A stretch of DNA of 7,151 bases from Thermoplasmata archaeon (GCA_023137005.1 JAGLQE010000430.1:1-7151), one strand, 5' to 3'; counted from the first letter of the stretch, positions 1 to 6,986 are shown. Numbers and translations are program-made. Notes: generated by a model from the letters alone, not told the origin.

Positions 1-989
1 AGTGTCAGAACTTTAGGGTAGTCGAACATAGCCTGATCAACCTCTTCCGCATAGGCCTGATAAAGACCATCACAGGTTCCCTGGCTCCATGAATTGGACT
101 GCACAACGCCGTTCAATCCGCCTGCACTTCCTTCATTGAAATCACCATTCCATAGATTGGCAATTGATACTGCACGGCCAGTGGACCAATCTGAGAATGC
201 GCCTGTGGCCTCATACGCTATCCCGAGGGCCTTCATATCTCCGGCTCCATTACCGAAGACGATACCACTGGTACAGGTACCGTGGGCATCAGCCACAACA
301 CTACCATCCGTGTATATGACCTGTGCAAGGTCCGCGTGTCCCAGATCTATTCCATTATCCTGAACTTCAGCCAGTATTCCGCTTCCTGTGAATCCAAAGG
401 ATTGTGGAGTGTCAACACCCATGTAGGCATTTGAAGAAATCAGGTCCATGAGTGTTATTTTCTCAGCATCTATGTCCATCCATCGAACATCATCCCAGGA
501 GGCGATAGTGTCTAAATGGTCTGTTTCCATCCTGCAGTTGATGTAATTTACTGAAACATCATTGACCTTCGTTATGGTCACTCCCAGGTCATTCAACATG
601 GCTGCTGTTATCTGGACATCCACATCGTCGTGAAGTGACACTCTCACATCAACCTGTCCTGTCAAACCATTCAATTGATCGCTGACCTTCATCTCCGAGG
701 TGTATGGCTCTATCATACTGGAAAATGAACTTAGGAGTCCATTGGAGTTGATATCCCCATGGCTCTTGACCAGATATGTTCCATCATTCATATAATCATG
801 AAATTCAATTCCCGAGCCTTCGATAAAGCTCCTGAGCTCCCCATTTGGGAGTTCGGAAAAGGTCACGAGATAATAATCTCCAGTATCATTGTGATCCAAA
901 ACAACTGCAAAACTGACAGGTGCCAGCATACTGAATGCAATCAACATCGTGATTAACAAGCCCACATTATTATTGCCCAATTTCTTCAT
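1..989 (-). CDS. Secreted subtilisin-like serine protease (S8), 3' end cut off by the window edge
   Basis: This frame is open from the ATG at 989 to the window edge and gives 329 residues without a stop. Residues 10-28 form a hydrophobic signal peptide with a likely cleavage site after SFA (A28). Residues about 30-185 look like a propeptide of the kind that assists folding and inhibits S8 proteases until it is removed. The catalytic domain begins near 190. Asp211 lies in GILAEVQDNGID, His236 in DAHGTCTSGIVFG, and the oxyanion-hole Asn299 in QSNSWS, all matching S8 motifs. The nucleophile Ser motif (GTSxA) would lie beyond base 1, so activity is likely but not shown. The start is supported by a GGAGAGG sequence just upstream; an ATG further upstream meets a stop after four codons. 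The probable role is extracellular protein degradation or processing of surface proteins. It lies just downstream of, and in the same direction as, a second S8-fold gene whose active site is degenerate. Confidence 0.9.
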   Translation of the reverse strand, partial: MKKLGNNNVGLLITMLIAFSMLAPVSFAVVLDHNDTGDYYLVTFSELPNGELRSFIEGSGIEFHDYMNDGTYLVKSHGDINSNGLLSSFSSMIEPYTSEMKVSDQLNGLTGQVDVRVSLHDDVDVQITAAMLNDLGVTITKVNDVSVNYINCRMETDHLDTIASWDDVRWMDIDAEKITLMDLISSNAYMGVDTPQSFGFTGSGILAEVQDNGIDLGHADLAQVIYTDGSVVADAHGTCTSGIVFGNGAGDMKALGIAYEATGAFSDWSTGRAVSIANLWNGDFNEGSAGGLNGVVQSNSWSQGTCDGLYQAYAEEVDQAMFDYPKVLT

Positions 990-992
990 TAA

Positions 993-1000
993 TTCCTCTC
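993..1000 (-). promoter_or_regulatory. Ribosome binding site of the partial protease gene
   Basis: Read on the minus strand, GGAGAGGA lies 3-4 bases before the ATG at 989. It complements the 3' end of archaeal 16S rRNA and supports this start codon. Confidence 0.6.
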
Positions 1001-1030
1001 CATTGTTTCTATACACTTTAACGATAGGAT

Positions 1031-1047
1031 AATATATAATATTTATC
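1031..1047 (-). promoter_or_regulatory. TATA-box region for the partial protease gene
   Basis: The minus strand reads ATAAATATTATATATT here, a good archaeal BoxA. A start of transcription about 25 bases downstream would fall near 1005-1012, giving a short leader that still contains the ribosome binding site. This suggests the second protease gene has its own promoter rather than relying only on read-through from the large gene. The whole stretch is very AT-rich, so the exact box is uncertain. Confidence 0.5.
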
Positions 1048-1171
1048 CCCTATAATGATACATTACGATATATCAATGCTACATATTAGTGCATTTATTG
1101 GTAGGGATGATATCTACTAAAACATGATATTTTTCATAAATATACCATGCCTTACCAGAGGTATTATGGGC

Positions 1172-1206
1172 AAAAAGAGATTTTGAAGGGCATTTAAGCC
1201 CTTCAA
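1172..1206 (-). terminator. Hairpin plus T-rich tract after the large pseudo-protease gene
   Basis: TTGAAGGGC at 1183-1191 and GCCCTTCAA at 1198-1206 form a perfect 9-bp stem with a 6-base loop. On the minus strand the stem is followed by AAAATCTCTTTTTG. It sits 29 bases after the stop codon of the large gene and upstream of the next gene's promoter. The layout suits a transcription terminator or 3'-end processing/stability element. Archaea often terminate on T-tracts without a hairpin, so the role of the stem is inferred. Confidence 0.6.
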
Positions 1207-1235
1207 GGAGATGTGTCTAATATTCATTTCTTTCT

Positions 1236-4200
1236 TCAGAGCATTACGTTCACTTGTACCATGGTCCAATCAGATCCCCATCCAGGTATGGTTCCAGCAG
1301 GGTCGATATAGAACTCGCCCCAGGGTGTCAGGAACATATTAGATGCGAACCCTCCCTCGCTGAGCTCCACCATAGCGAAGAGGTCCGGTGTAGTGAGCAT
1401 GATCATTTCGCTTCCTGTTCCCGCGAATGGTGATGCAGTACCATCGAAGATACCCCCTGGTGGGGGGAAGAACGTAGGGTCTGTCGACATCCATTCCATC
1501 GCTCCATCAATGTGGGTATAATAACCCTGGGCCAGCATACCATCCCGGTCATAGAATTCATAATCTACCTGGAAGGCTAAACCCGAGAACTGGACGCTGA
1601 AGGGCAGTGGATTGACTATTATTACTTCATAAGGTATTCCACATGTCACATTCTGCAAGGAGAAGCCACCGTCTGTGAGGAAACTGGTGTAATTGTAGCC
1701 ATTATTACTGTATGGGGCATCAAAAGTGGCATTCACATATATTTCATCACCGATGTAATATTCATTGCCATTGATCATGAAGAGATATCTACCCAGTAGG
1801 TCAGTTACCGCGTTCTGGGAATCCATCATACCTGTCGAAGGATTGAACCACTCGATGGTTACAGGAGCCCCACCCGTGGAAGTCAAGGGGTCATAGCCAA
1901 TTCCAGGCATACCATCGTACAAATATACCGTACCCGCCAATTGATATGGCATTGTACCGACTGTGGGTGAAACTGTTTCCACCTGCCATAATACATTTGA
2001 TTCTGAATAGACCCAGTAAGCATTTCCATGTGACATCATTACGGTATCAAGGGCCACTGTATCGTTTATGAGGTATGGATGTCCAATGTCATAATATGCC
2101 ATTCTTGTCACCTCGGGTGGCAATGTATCCGAGGCCAGCTGTGGGTTGAGGGATGGATATCCTATTAAATTCCAGCCTGCATAGAGCATGAACGATTTAC
2201 TATCCGGATCGGGCCCTCCCACTCCGATGGTCAATACTCCATCCCCAATATTTTGGGTCACATTGAGCCAGATACCCATCTCATTGCTCACAATGGGCAT
2301 GTCCTGAGTTCCGAGATAGTTCTTATTATAGGATTTCCAGTGGTTTGCTGCATCATTGGGATCGTACCACAAGGCCAGGTTCCACTCAGTGTTCCCGTCA
2401 CCATTGATGGAATCATCCAATATCGTTGTGATGGGGCTTGGTACTATCTCAGTTGGGAATGATATGAAGTTCCATCCGATGGAAACAGGAATGTCATAAG
2501 TTATTACCACGGCATATTCAACTGTGATGTCTGGAACACCAGGAATAGCTTCAACCTGGGCATTGTCATCAAGCGCCCTTGTGTAAAGGTCATAAACTCC
2601 CTGGCCATCCGGGAAATCAAAGCTCCAAGAACCGCCGGATGCTGTTCCTGCCGCAGGTGCTGGGTTAGAGGCATCTGCCCATGAGGCATAACCGCCTCCG
2701 TCGATCTGGTAGAATAATTCAACCTCTATCAGTCCAATGTCATCCGTTGCCGTCCAGTCAATGGTTATTGGACTGGCACCGGTCGGTGATGCGCCACTGT
2801 AGGAACATGACGAGACCGGAGGATTATCCCCCGGGCCCGAGGCCTCTGGCACGATAATTCGCGACGGGGTCAAAGTGTGATCATAACCCAGGATGAATTC
2901 GGGCTCTGACTGTAATGAGGCAATGTACATGTGGTCGACATAAATGGTGTCCACGGCCTCATTGGTGCCAGTATTGAAAACCGTGTCCAGCACTCTGATA
3001 TAGACGGTGCCAGTGGTACTGACAGGCAGTACATATGTCTGATACGAATCATCATCCGCTGTCTTGGTGACCGTGAACATGTCTGTGTAGGACACATCAT
3101 CGTCCGAGTAAGCGAAGACAAAGTCCTCCAGGCCAGATGCTCCTGATTCAAAGGCTTCCAGGTAGAAGGTAACAGATGAACCACCGGTCACATCAAAGGT
3201 CCATTTATGTTCCAGATGGTCATAATCATCATTCGGACTCGCACCCTGATTGAACAATTCCTCGGTTATCTCCTCATAATCATTGTCCGATGTTAGTGTC
3301 TCGGGATAATTCCACTCCACCACACCATCGATCCAGATATCACTGTTTGCGTGGTCGTTCATAGGTGCGGTACCTCCAGACGTGGCATCCAGCCAGATCT
3401 CGACATACACCCTGTTTCCGGTGCTTATCGTATTAGCAGGGATGACATCCGTCCACACAAATCGATGATAGGAATAAAAGCCAGACACATCTTCAGTGCA
3501 GGCTGTAGGAGCCGGGTTGAGCTGGGTCATCGATGGATAATCAAAGACCTTGGCATACAGGTTTCCGGTCAATGGAGTTGTTATGTAACCGTCCATGAAG
3601 AACCTCCAAGTGCCTCCGACACCTGTATCTGCCAGCATTGCATCGGTCATCCAGGCCGTACCTATCTGATACTGCCCGGAAGCCGGAATAAGCCCTGATG
3701 AATTGGTAAAGCTCGCACCCTCGTCTGGAGCAATGGTCCACAGGCTCATGTCAGCCCCGATCGAGTTCTGTACATGAAGATAATATTGTGTCCCAACATA
3801 GATGGTTATCGGGAAGAAATCTCCCCATTCAGTGTCCGAGTCAAGTGCATGGACATAGACCGTATGTATCTCTCCAGGCAGCCATCCCAGTGCCACGATG
3901 TCCAATACTCCAAAGGCATCCTCATCAGCCCCATCAAATGTACCATCTACGGGTATCATGGAGATGCCAGTTCCATTGTCTCCAGTGGCATCGATGAAAT
4001 ATTCAGCATCCACGACGTTCTGAGCATCCGAGAAGCTGGCATAGGCCATTATGGTAGCCGCGCCGTTGGTGGGATTTGGATCTGCATAAGCACTGTTGAC
4101 AATTGGCCCCCCGCCCATGTCGAACAATCCACTGATCACTATGGCATAATCCTGGTCTACCTCGACCGTGCCTGCAAGTGCATCCTGCTGGATATCCGTG

Positions 4201-5657
4201 CCATTCACCCATATCGTCCACTGGCCCAGTTCCGGTGCCTGGACAAACACACATTCCACATTGTTCTCATGGTCATTCACCAAAACACCAAATAGCGACC
4301 AACCGGAAATGAACATATTGCCGGTGTATTTCCATCCACTTGGGGAGATGGCCAGTAGATCTATATCATTTATCAAAGACTTTCCAGTACCTGTGCTCTC
4401 GGATGCGGCTACATCTGTCCAGGCCACTGTTATATTGAGTGGCTGTGATGCATCGATCACATTTATGGTATCGTACAATTGGTTTGTTCCTGTCTCTAAA
4501 AGAACATTCTGATCGCCGTAGAAGATATTGTGGCCAGGGTCTATCATATTGGTGAGGTTAAGTCTGCCCCATCCCTCATTTGAATTGGGAATATCTGGGG
4601 TCCCCATATCAGTGGCCCCGTCGATCATGGCCGCCCTGGTCATGGCCGGGCTTGGTATAGCCCCGTTTATGTCATTGTAATATTGGGCAAAGACCGCTCC
4701 AGCCCCACAGGCAATTGCTGAGGAACCACCAGATCCAGAGTTATATAGATAATCTGCATTTATATTCTCTAAACTCGGGAAGCCTACTGCACCGGGGTCA
4801 TGTGATCTAGCACCTGCTCCCCAAGTTGCGGGAGCCACGATGTCTGGCTTGATCCTACCATCTGCTGTTGGTCCAATTGCTGTTATGCCCCAGAGTTCTT
4901 CAATATTATCCGCATCCGTACTCTTATGCGGCTTGTACCCCTCACTGACCCCCACGGTTATGCTGTTCTTGGCACAGGCGCTTTCCACGAGATTAAGGTT
5001 ACCGCAGGCCATGAAATTCAGCAATGGTTGGTCACCAGGTGTTATTGGGTCTGCATCCCTGGCCGCTGTATCTATCTTGTTTGAATTGGCAAGATATTCT
5101 CCAGTGGATCCGCCACCCCATGAATTGGTCAGAGCATAGCTCCCTCTTTGTGCAGCATCCGTGAAAACATCAGCTACATCCCCAACAGCCCAGCCCCCGC
5201 CGTCATCGAAAACCCTCTCGACAAGGATGCTGGCTCCAGGTGCCATGCCTTGGCCGTACAGCTTTCCATCCACGGGATCGAACTGGCCGGTAGAATCTGC
5301 TCCGGCCATCCAGCTGATGAAGGGTGTGCTCATCCCATAGACATCCTCTGCAATCCCGTCAGAGGTATCTGCCTCGGTCCAGTCCACAAAATGCTCGACC
5401 CTTCCAGCAAAGTCACCGAAAAGCGTGGCATTGTCACCAGTATCCAGGCCGGTTCCTACTTCTCCTATGAGAATTCCGGCACCATCATAGCCCTTGGATT
5501 GGGCATAGGTGGCTCCGGATATGTCATTGAGAACCTCTCCCGCGCTGGCCTTCTCTGTGGTTTGAAAAATACCCTGTGGTATTGCCATCATCACCATCAT
5601 AAGACCGATCATAATTACCATTAACTTGCCCACATTCTCTATTTTATCCCCTATCAT
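1236..5657 (-). CDS. Giant exported S8-fold protein with degenerate catalytic triad (putative pseudo-subtilase)
   Basis: 1473 residues. A hydrophobic segment at 11-26 ends in ASA (37-39), a likely signal peptidase site. The S8 domain spans about 45-375. The expected 'DTGLD' motif reads GTGLD, with Gly68 at the Asp position; the expected 'GHGTH' reads GMSTP (108-112), with Met109 at the His position. Asn178 (TNSWGG) and Ser312 (SGGSSAIA) are kept. The S8 domain starts directly after the signal peptide, with no propeptide. About 380-510 resembles the KP-43-type C-terminal beta-sandwich (NDIDLLAISPSG; NNVECVFVQAPELGQW). Then come an Ig-like module (518-622), two beta-rich modules (about 625-785 and 790-915), an Ig-like module (945-1050), two GWN repeats (1060-1132, 1160-1217) and a regulatory-like beta domain (about 1237-1345). 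At least eleven N-x-S/T sequons suit a glycosylated secreted protein. No C-terminal membrane anchor is visible. A structural or binding role is inferred; residual activity by an altered mechanism cannot be excluded. Confidence 0.9.
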   Translation of the reverse strand: MIGDKIENVGKLMVIMIGLMMVMMAIPQGIFQTTEKASAGEVLNDISGATYAQSKGYDGAGILIGEVGTGLDTGDNATLFGDFAGRVEHFVDWTEADTSDGIAEDVYGMSTPFISWMAGADSTGQFDPVDGKLYGQGMAPGASILVERVFDDGGGWAVGDVADVFTDAAQRGSYALTNSWGGGSTGEYLANSNKIDTAARDADPITPGDQPLLNFMACGNLNLVESACAKNSITVGVSEGYKPHKSTDADNIEELWGITAIGPTADGRIKPDIVAPATWGAGARSHDPGAVGFPSLENINADYLYNSGSGGSSAIACGAGAVFAQYYNDINGAIPSPAMTRAAMIDGATDMGTPDIPNSNEGWGRLNLTNMIDPGHNIFYGDQNVLLETGTNQLYDTINVIDASQPLNITVAWTDVAASESTGTGKSLINDIDLLAISPSGWKYTGNMFISGWSLFGVLVNDHENNVECVFVQAPELGQWTIWVNGTDIQQDALAGTVEVDQDYAIVISGLFDMGGGPIVNSAYADPNPTNGAATIMAYASFSDAQNVVDAEYFIDATGDNGTGISMIPVDGTFDGADEDAFGVLDIVALGWLPGEIHTVYVHALDSDTEWGDFFPITIYVGTQYYLHVQNSIGADMSLWTIAPDEGASFTNSSGLIPASGQYQIGTAWMTDAMLADTGVGGTWRFFMDGYITTPLTGNLYAKVFDYPSMTQLNPAPTACTEDVSGFYSYHRFVWTDVIPANTISTGNRVYVEIWLDATSGGTAPMNDHANSDIWIDGVVEWNYPETLTSDNDYEEITEELFNQGASPNDDYDHLEHKWTFDVTGGSSVTFYLEAFESGASGLEDFVFAYSDDDVSYTDMFTVTKTADDDSYQTYVLPVSTTGTVYIRVLDTVFNTGTNEAVDTIYVDHMYIASLQSEPEFILGYDHTLTPSRIIVPEASGPGDNPPVSSCSYSGASPTGASPITIDWTATDDIGLIEVELFYQIDGGGYASWADASNPAPAAGTASGGSWSFDFPDGQGVYDLYTRALDDNAQVEAIPGVPDITVEYAVVITYDIPVSIGWNFISFPTEIVPSPITTILDDSINGDGNTEWNLALWYDPNDAANHWKSYNKNYLGTQDMPIVSNEMGIWLNVTQNIGDGVLTIGVGGPDPDSKSFMLYAGWNLIGYPSLNPQLASDTLPPEVTRMAYYDIGHPYLINDTVALDTVMMSHGNAYWVYSESNVLWQVETVSPTVGTMPYQLAGTVYLYDGMPGIGYDPLTSTGGAPVTIEWFNPSTGMMDSQNAVTDLLGRYLFMINGNEYYIGDEIYVNATFDAPYSNNGYNYTSFLTDGGFSLQNVTCGIPYEVIIVNPLPFSVQFSGLAFQVDYEFYDRDGMLAQGYYTHIDGAMEWMSTDPTFFPPPGGIFDGTASPFAGTGSEMIMLTTPDLFAMVELSEGGFASNMFLTPWGEFYIDPAGTIPGWGSDWTMVQVNVML
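1952..2480 (-). repeat. Duplicated GWN module inside the large protein
   Basis: Two diverged copies occur at residues about 1060-1132 (SIGWNFISFPTE ... GIWLNVT) and 1160-1217 (YAGWNLIGYPSL ... AYWVYSE). Each begins with a GWN-I-(S/G)-(F/Y)-P strand and ends in a strand of the type (I/Y)W(L/V). Similar modules are common in large exported archaeal proteins, often near the C-terminus. They probably form small beta domains; their ligand is unknown. Confidence 0.6.
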
Positions 5658-5662
5658 ATTAT

Positions 5663-5669
5663 CTCCTCC
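5663..5669 (-). promoter_or_regulatory. Strong ribosome binding site of the large gene
   Basis: The minus strand reads GGAGGAG five bases before the ATG at 5657. An upstream in-frame-looking ATG overlapping this site meets a stop after five codons, so the chosen start is well supported. Confidence 0.75.
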
Positions 5670-5722
5670 ATCTAATCCATGAGTGGTTGGATACTTATTA
5701 CCTAACTTTATTCTTTATTCGG

Positions 5723-5732
5723 TTATATATAG
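5723..5732 (-). promoter_or_regulatory. TATA box of the large gene
   Basis: The minus strand reads CTATATATAA, a good archaeal BoxA. Transcription would start near 5700, giving a leader of about 40 bases that contains the ribosome binding site. Confidence 0.55.
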
Positions 5733-5812
5733 ATATTCTGTAGTTACCCACCTTGTACACCATTGCCCATTCATATTTCACAGGCCGGATAGGTTCTCAT
5801 TATTCCCATGTG

Positions 5813-5826
5813 GAAAGGTATAAATA
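5813..5826 (+). promoter_or_regulatory. BRE plus TATA box of the 54-residue ORF-hypB operon
   Basis: GGAAAGG followed by TATAAATA at 5819-5826 matches an archaeal BRE/BoxA pair. The expected transcription start is near 5846-5850, so the leader to the ATG at 5925 is about 75-80 bases. It is divergent from the promoter of the large exported protein. Confidence 0.55.
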
Positions 5827-5862
5827 CGCTGACCATGATTATTCTGTTGGAACATGTGAATA

Positions 5863-5882
5863 CCTAGCCCTCCCAGGCTTGG
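5863..5882 (+). other. Small stem-loop in the leader of the hypB operon
   Basis: CCTAGCC (5863-5869) and GGCTTGG (5876-5882) pair at six of seven positions around a 6-base loop. The hairpin falls between the predicted transcription start and the first start codon. It could affect translation or be coincidental; no known riboswitch is recognised. Confidence 0.35.
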
Positions 5883-5924
5883 CCCATCGCATTGTCCACA
5901 CTCTCGAACACAGTGGTGCAGTCA

Positions 5925-6089
5925 ATGGAGAAGGAGATACATCTCAAGATAGACAAGGACGATCCAGACATGACCCTCAGGGTCGTGATGGAAAAGATCC
6001 AGGAGCTTCAGGATCAGAACCCTGAACTAGAGGTATTCTTCGATGGTGACGAATATGCCATCTGCAGCCGCCCCAAAAGGGAAATATGA
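5925..6089 (+). CDS. Unrecognised 54-residue protein upstream of hypB
   Basis: I do not recognise this family. From the ATG at 5925 it encodes 54 residues, rich in charged residues, with a likely strand (EIHLKID), a helix (about 17-31), then two strands (ELEVFF, DEYAICS), so a small beta-alpha-beta-beta fold is plausible. It has one cysteine (C47), no signal peptide and no membrane segment. A GGTG lies six bases before the ATG. A TTG at 5892 and GTGs at 5913/5916 would extend it by up to 11 residues, but the ATG fits best. Its stop is 16 bases before hypB, so the two are probably co-transcribed. A role linked to nickel or hydrogenase maturation is possible by position only; it lacks HypA's zinc-binding cysteines and is about half its length. 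Confidence 0.7.
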   Translation: MEKEIHLKIDKDDPDMTLRVVMEKIQELQDQNPELEVFFDGDEYAICSRPKREI

Positions 6090-6094
6090 TTTTT

Positions 6095-6099
6095 GAGGA
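6095..6099 (+). promoter_or_regulatory. Ribosome binding site of hypB
   Basis: GAGGA lies six bases before the ATG at 6106, within the 16-base gap after the preceding stop codon, and supports this start. Confidence 0.6.
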
Positions 6100-6105
6100 A
6101 TTGTC

Positions 6106-6756
6106 ATGCACAAAGTCGTTGATGTACAGATGGGGGCAGACCTTATGGAAGCCAACAATGCTATAGCCAGGGACAATCACACACTCCTGAAGGACCACGG
6201 CATAAGGTCATACGATCTTATTGGTTCCATTGGCTCTGGCAAGACCCTGCTCATCGAGGCCATGGTGGACATCTGCAATGAAAAAGGTATCAAGGCCGGT
6301 GTCATATGTGGGGATGTGGCGGGTGATGATGATTTTAAACGTGTCTCTGATCATGGCGTGACCGTGGAAAACCTGAACACTGGCAAAGAATGCCATCTTG
6401 ATGCTCATCTGGTGGACCACACCCTGGAAAAGTTCGACCTGGACAAGCTGGACATCATGCTCATAGAGAATGTGGGCAATCTCGTATGCCCCGGGGATTT
6501 CTGGCTGGGCACGGACAAGCGCGTGGCTGTCGTGTCGGTGACCGAGGGTGATGACATGATACGCAAGCACCCCGTGATCTTCGGACTGGCCGATATAATC
6601 GTGATAAACAAGGTGGACCTTGCCGAGGTGATCGAGGTAGATCCGCAGGTCCTGGTATCGGATGCGGCGCGTGTGGCCCCTGGAAAACCAGTCATCCTGA
6701 CAGATGCCAAGCGAGGTCGTGGCGTGGAAGAATTGATGGCCGCTATGGGCATCTGA
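6106..6756 (+). CDS. hypB: HypB, nickel-inserting GTPase for [NiFe]-hydrogenase maturation
   Basis: 216 residues, a normal length for archaeal HypB without the His-rich N-terminal nickel store of some bacterial proteins. HypB is a cytoplasmic GTPase of the SIMIBI class that works with HypA to deliver Ni to hydrogenase precursors. The P-loop is GSIGSGKT (40-47), followed by GDVAGDDD (69-76) containing the switch-region Asp. The metal site at the dimer interface is present: Cys96-His97 in KECHLDAH and Cys128 in ENVGNLVCPGD, matching Cys95/His96/Cys127 of Methanocaldococcus HypB. NKVD (168-171) is the guanine-specificity motif, and DAKRGRG (200-206) is in the G5 position. It follows the 54-residue ORF and is the last gene of that probable operon. 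HypA and hydrogenase genes are not in the window. Confidence 0.96.
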   Translation: MHKVVDVQMGADLMEANNAIARDNHTLLKDHGIRSYDLIGSIGSGKTLLIEAMVDICNEKGIKAGVICGDVAGDDDFKRVSDHGVTVENLNTGKECHLDAHLVDHTLEKFDLDKLDIMLIENVGNLVCPGDFWLGTDKRVAVVSVTEGDDMIRKHPVIFGLADIIVINKVDLAEVIEVDPQVLVSDAARVAPGKPVILTDAKRGRGVEELMAAMGI

Positions 6757-6831
6757 CCCAATAATGAGCCAATATGGGACAATGAAATGGGCATTTCCCC
6801 TCTCTAGGCGTGGATGAGGCCTCCCTATCGG

Positions 6832-6875
6832 TATCCTCTCCTCTGATCTTTTAATAGATGCCAGCAGAGAGGATA
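6832..6875 (+). other. Stem-loop 1 in the hypB/zinc-ribbon intergenic region
   Basis: TATCCTCTC (6832-6840) pairs perfectly with GAGAGGATA (6867-6875). Inside, after a 2x2 internal loop, CTG (6843-6845) pairs with CAG (6862-6864), and ATCT (6846-6849) with AGAT (6856-6859) across a 2-base bulge. The apical loop is TTTAAT. That is 16 base pairs in a 44-base element. It could be part of the hypB 3' UTR, a processing site, or a small RNA; no known RNA family is recognised. Confidence 0.5.
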
Positions 6876-6882
6876 TGAGCCC

Positions 6883-6956
6883 TTATTGAATTCAACCCAA
6901 GCCAATGTGCTTTGTGCATAAAACACTCCTATTTTAGCTTGGGGATTATTCAATAA
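6883..6956 (+). other. Stem-loop 2 upstream of the zinc-ribbon gene
   Basis: TTATTGAAT (6883-6891) pairs perfectly with ATTCAATAA (6948-6956). After a 4x4 internal loop, CCCAAGC (6896-6902) pairs with GCTTGGG (6937-6943). A small apical hairpin ATGTGC/GTGCAT (6905-6919, two G-U pairs as RNA) can form in the loop. The outer right arm abuts the predicted TATA box of the next gene, so it may instead be a DNA operator. Confidence 0.5.
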
Positions 6957-6965
6957 CTTAATAAA
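6956..6965 (+). promoter_or_regulatory. Possible TATA box of the zinc-ribbon gene
   Basis: ACTTAATAAA is an AT-rich BoxA candidate about 35 bases before the ATG at 6997. Transcription would then start just before the ribosome binding site, giving a very short leader. A less likely alternative is GCATAAAACA at 6916-6925. Confidence 0.35.
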
Positions 6966-6986
6966 CCCCTTCTGTGATTAGGCGTT

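Noticed and set aside
94..363. 89-codon plus-strand frame inside the partial protease
   Set aside because: It is antisense to a frame carrying conserved S8 Asp, His and Asn motifs.
1061..1075. Imperfect dyad CATTAC-GATATATC-AATG upstream of the partial protease
   Set aside because: It lies in a very AT-rich stretch where such symmetry is expected by chance, and no second copy was seen.
3774..4295. 173-codon plus-strand open frame opposite the large gene
   Set aside because: It is antisense to a clearly coding frame, with no recognisable domain, no ribosome binding site and a composition typical of a shadow frame.
5436..5463. Glu66 or Asp72 of the large protein as the catalytic Asp
   Set aside because: The S8 motif aligns as (A)DTGLD with GTGLD at 68-72, and many relatives as I recall read DTGLDTGD. 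That places Asp72 at the second, non-catalytic Asp and Glu66 two residues too early. A structure would settle it.
5148..5624. 158-codon plus-strand frame with a run of histidines near its end
   Set aside because: The His run is the complement of the Met-rich signal peptide codons of the large gene. The frame is a shadow.
5753..6025. 90-codon plus-strand frame overlapping the start of the 54-residue ORF
   Set aside because: It begins upstream of the predicted TATA box, has no ribosome binding site, and overlaps the better-supported frame that ends just before hypB.
6208..6794. Minus-strand open frames of 120 and 129 codons opposite hypB
   Set aside because: They are antisense to a gene with all HypB motifs and show no domain of their own.
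6784..6797. Near-palindrome GAAATGGGCATTTC after hypB
   Set aside because: The usable stem is only about 5 bp with a 4-base loop and no T-tract follows, so it is too weak to call a terminator.
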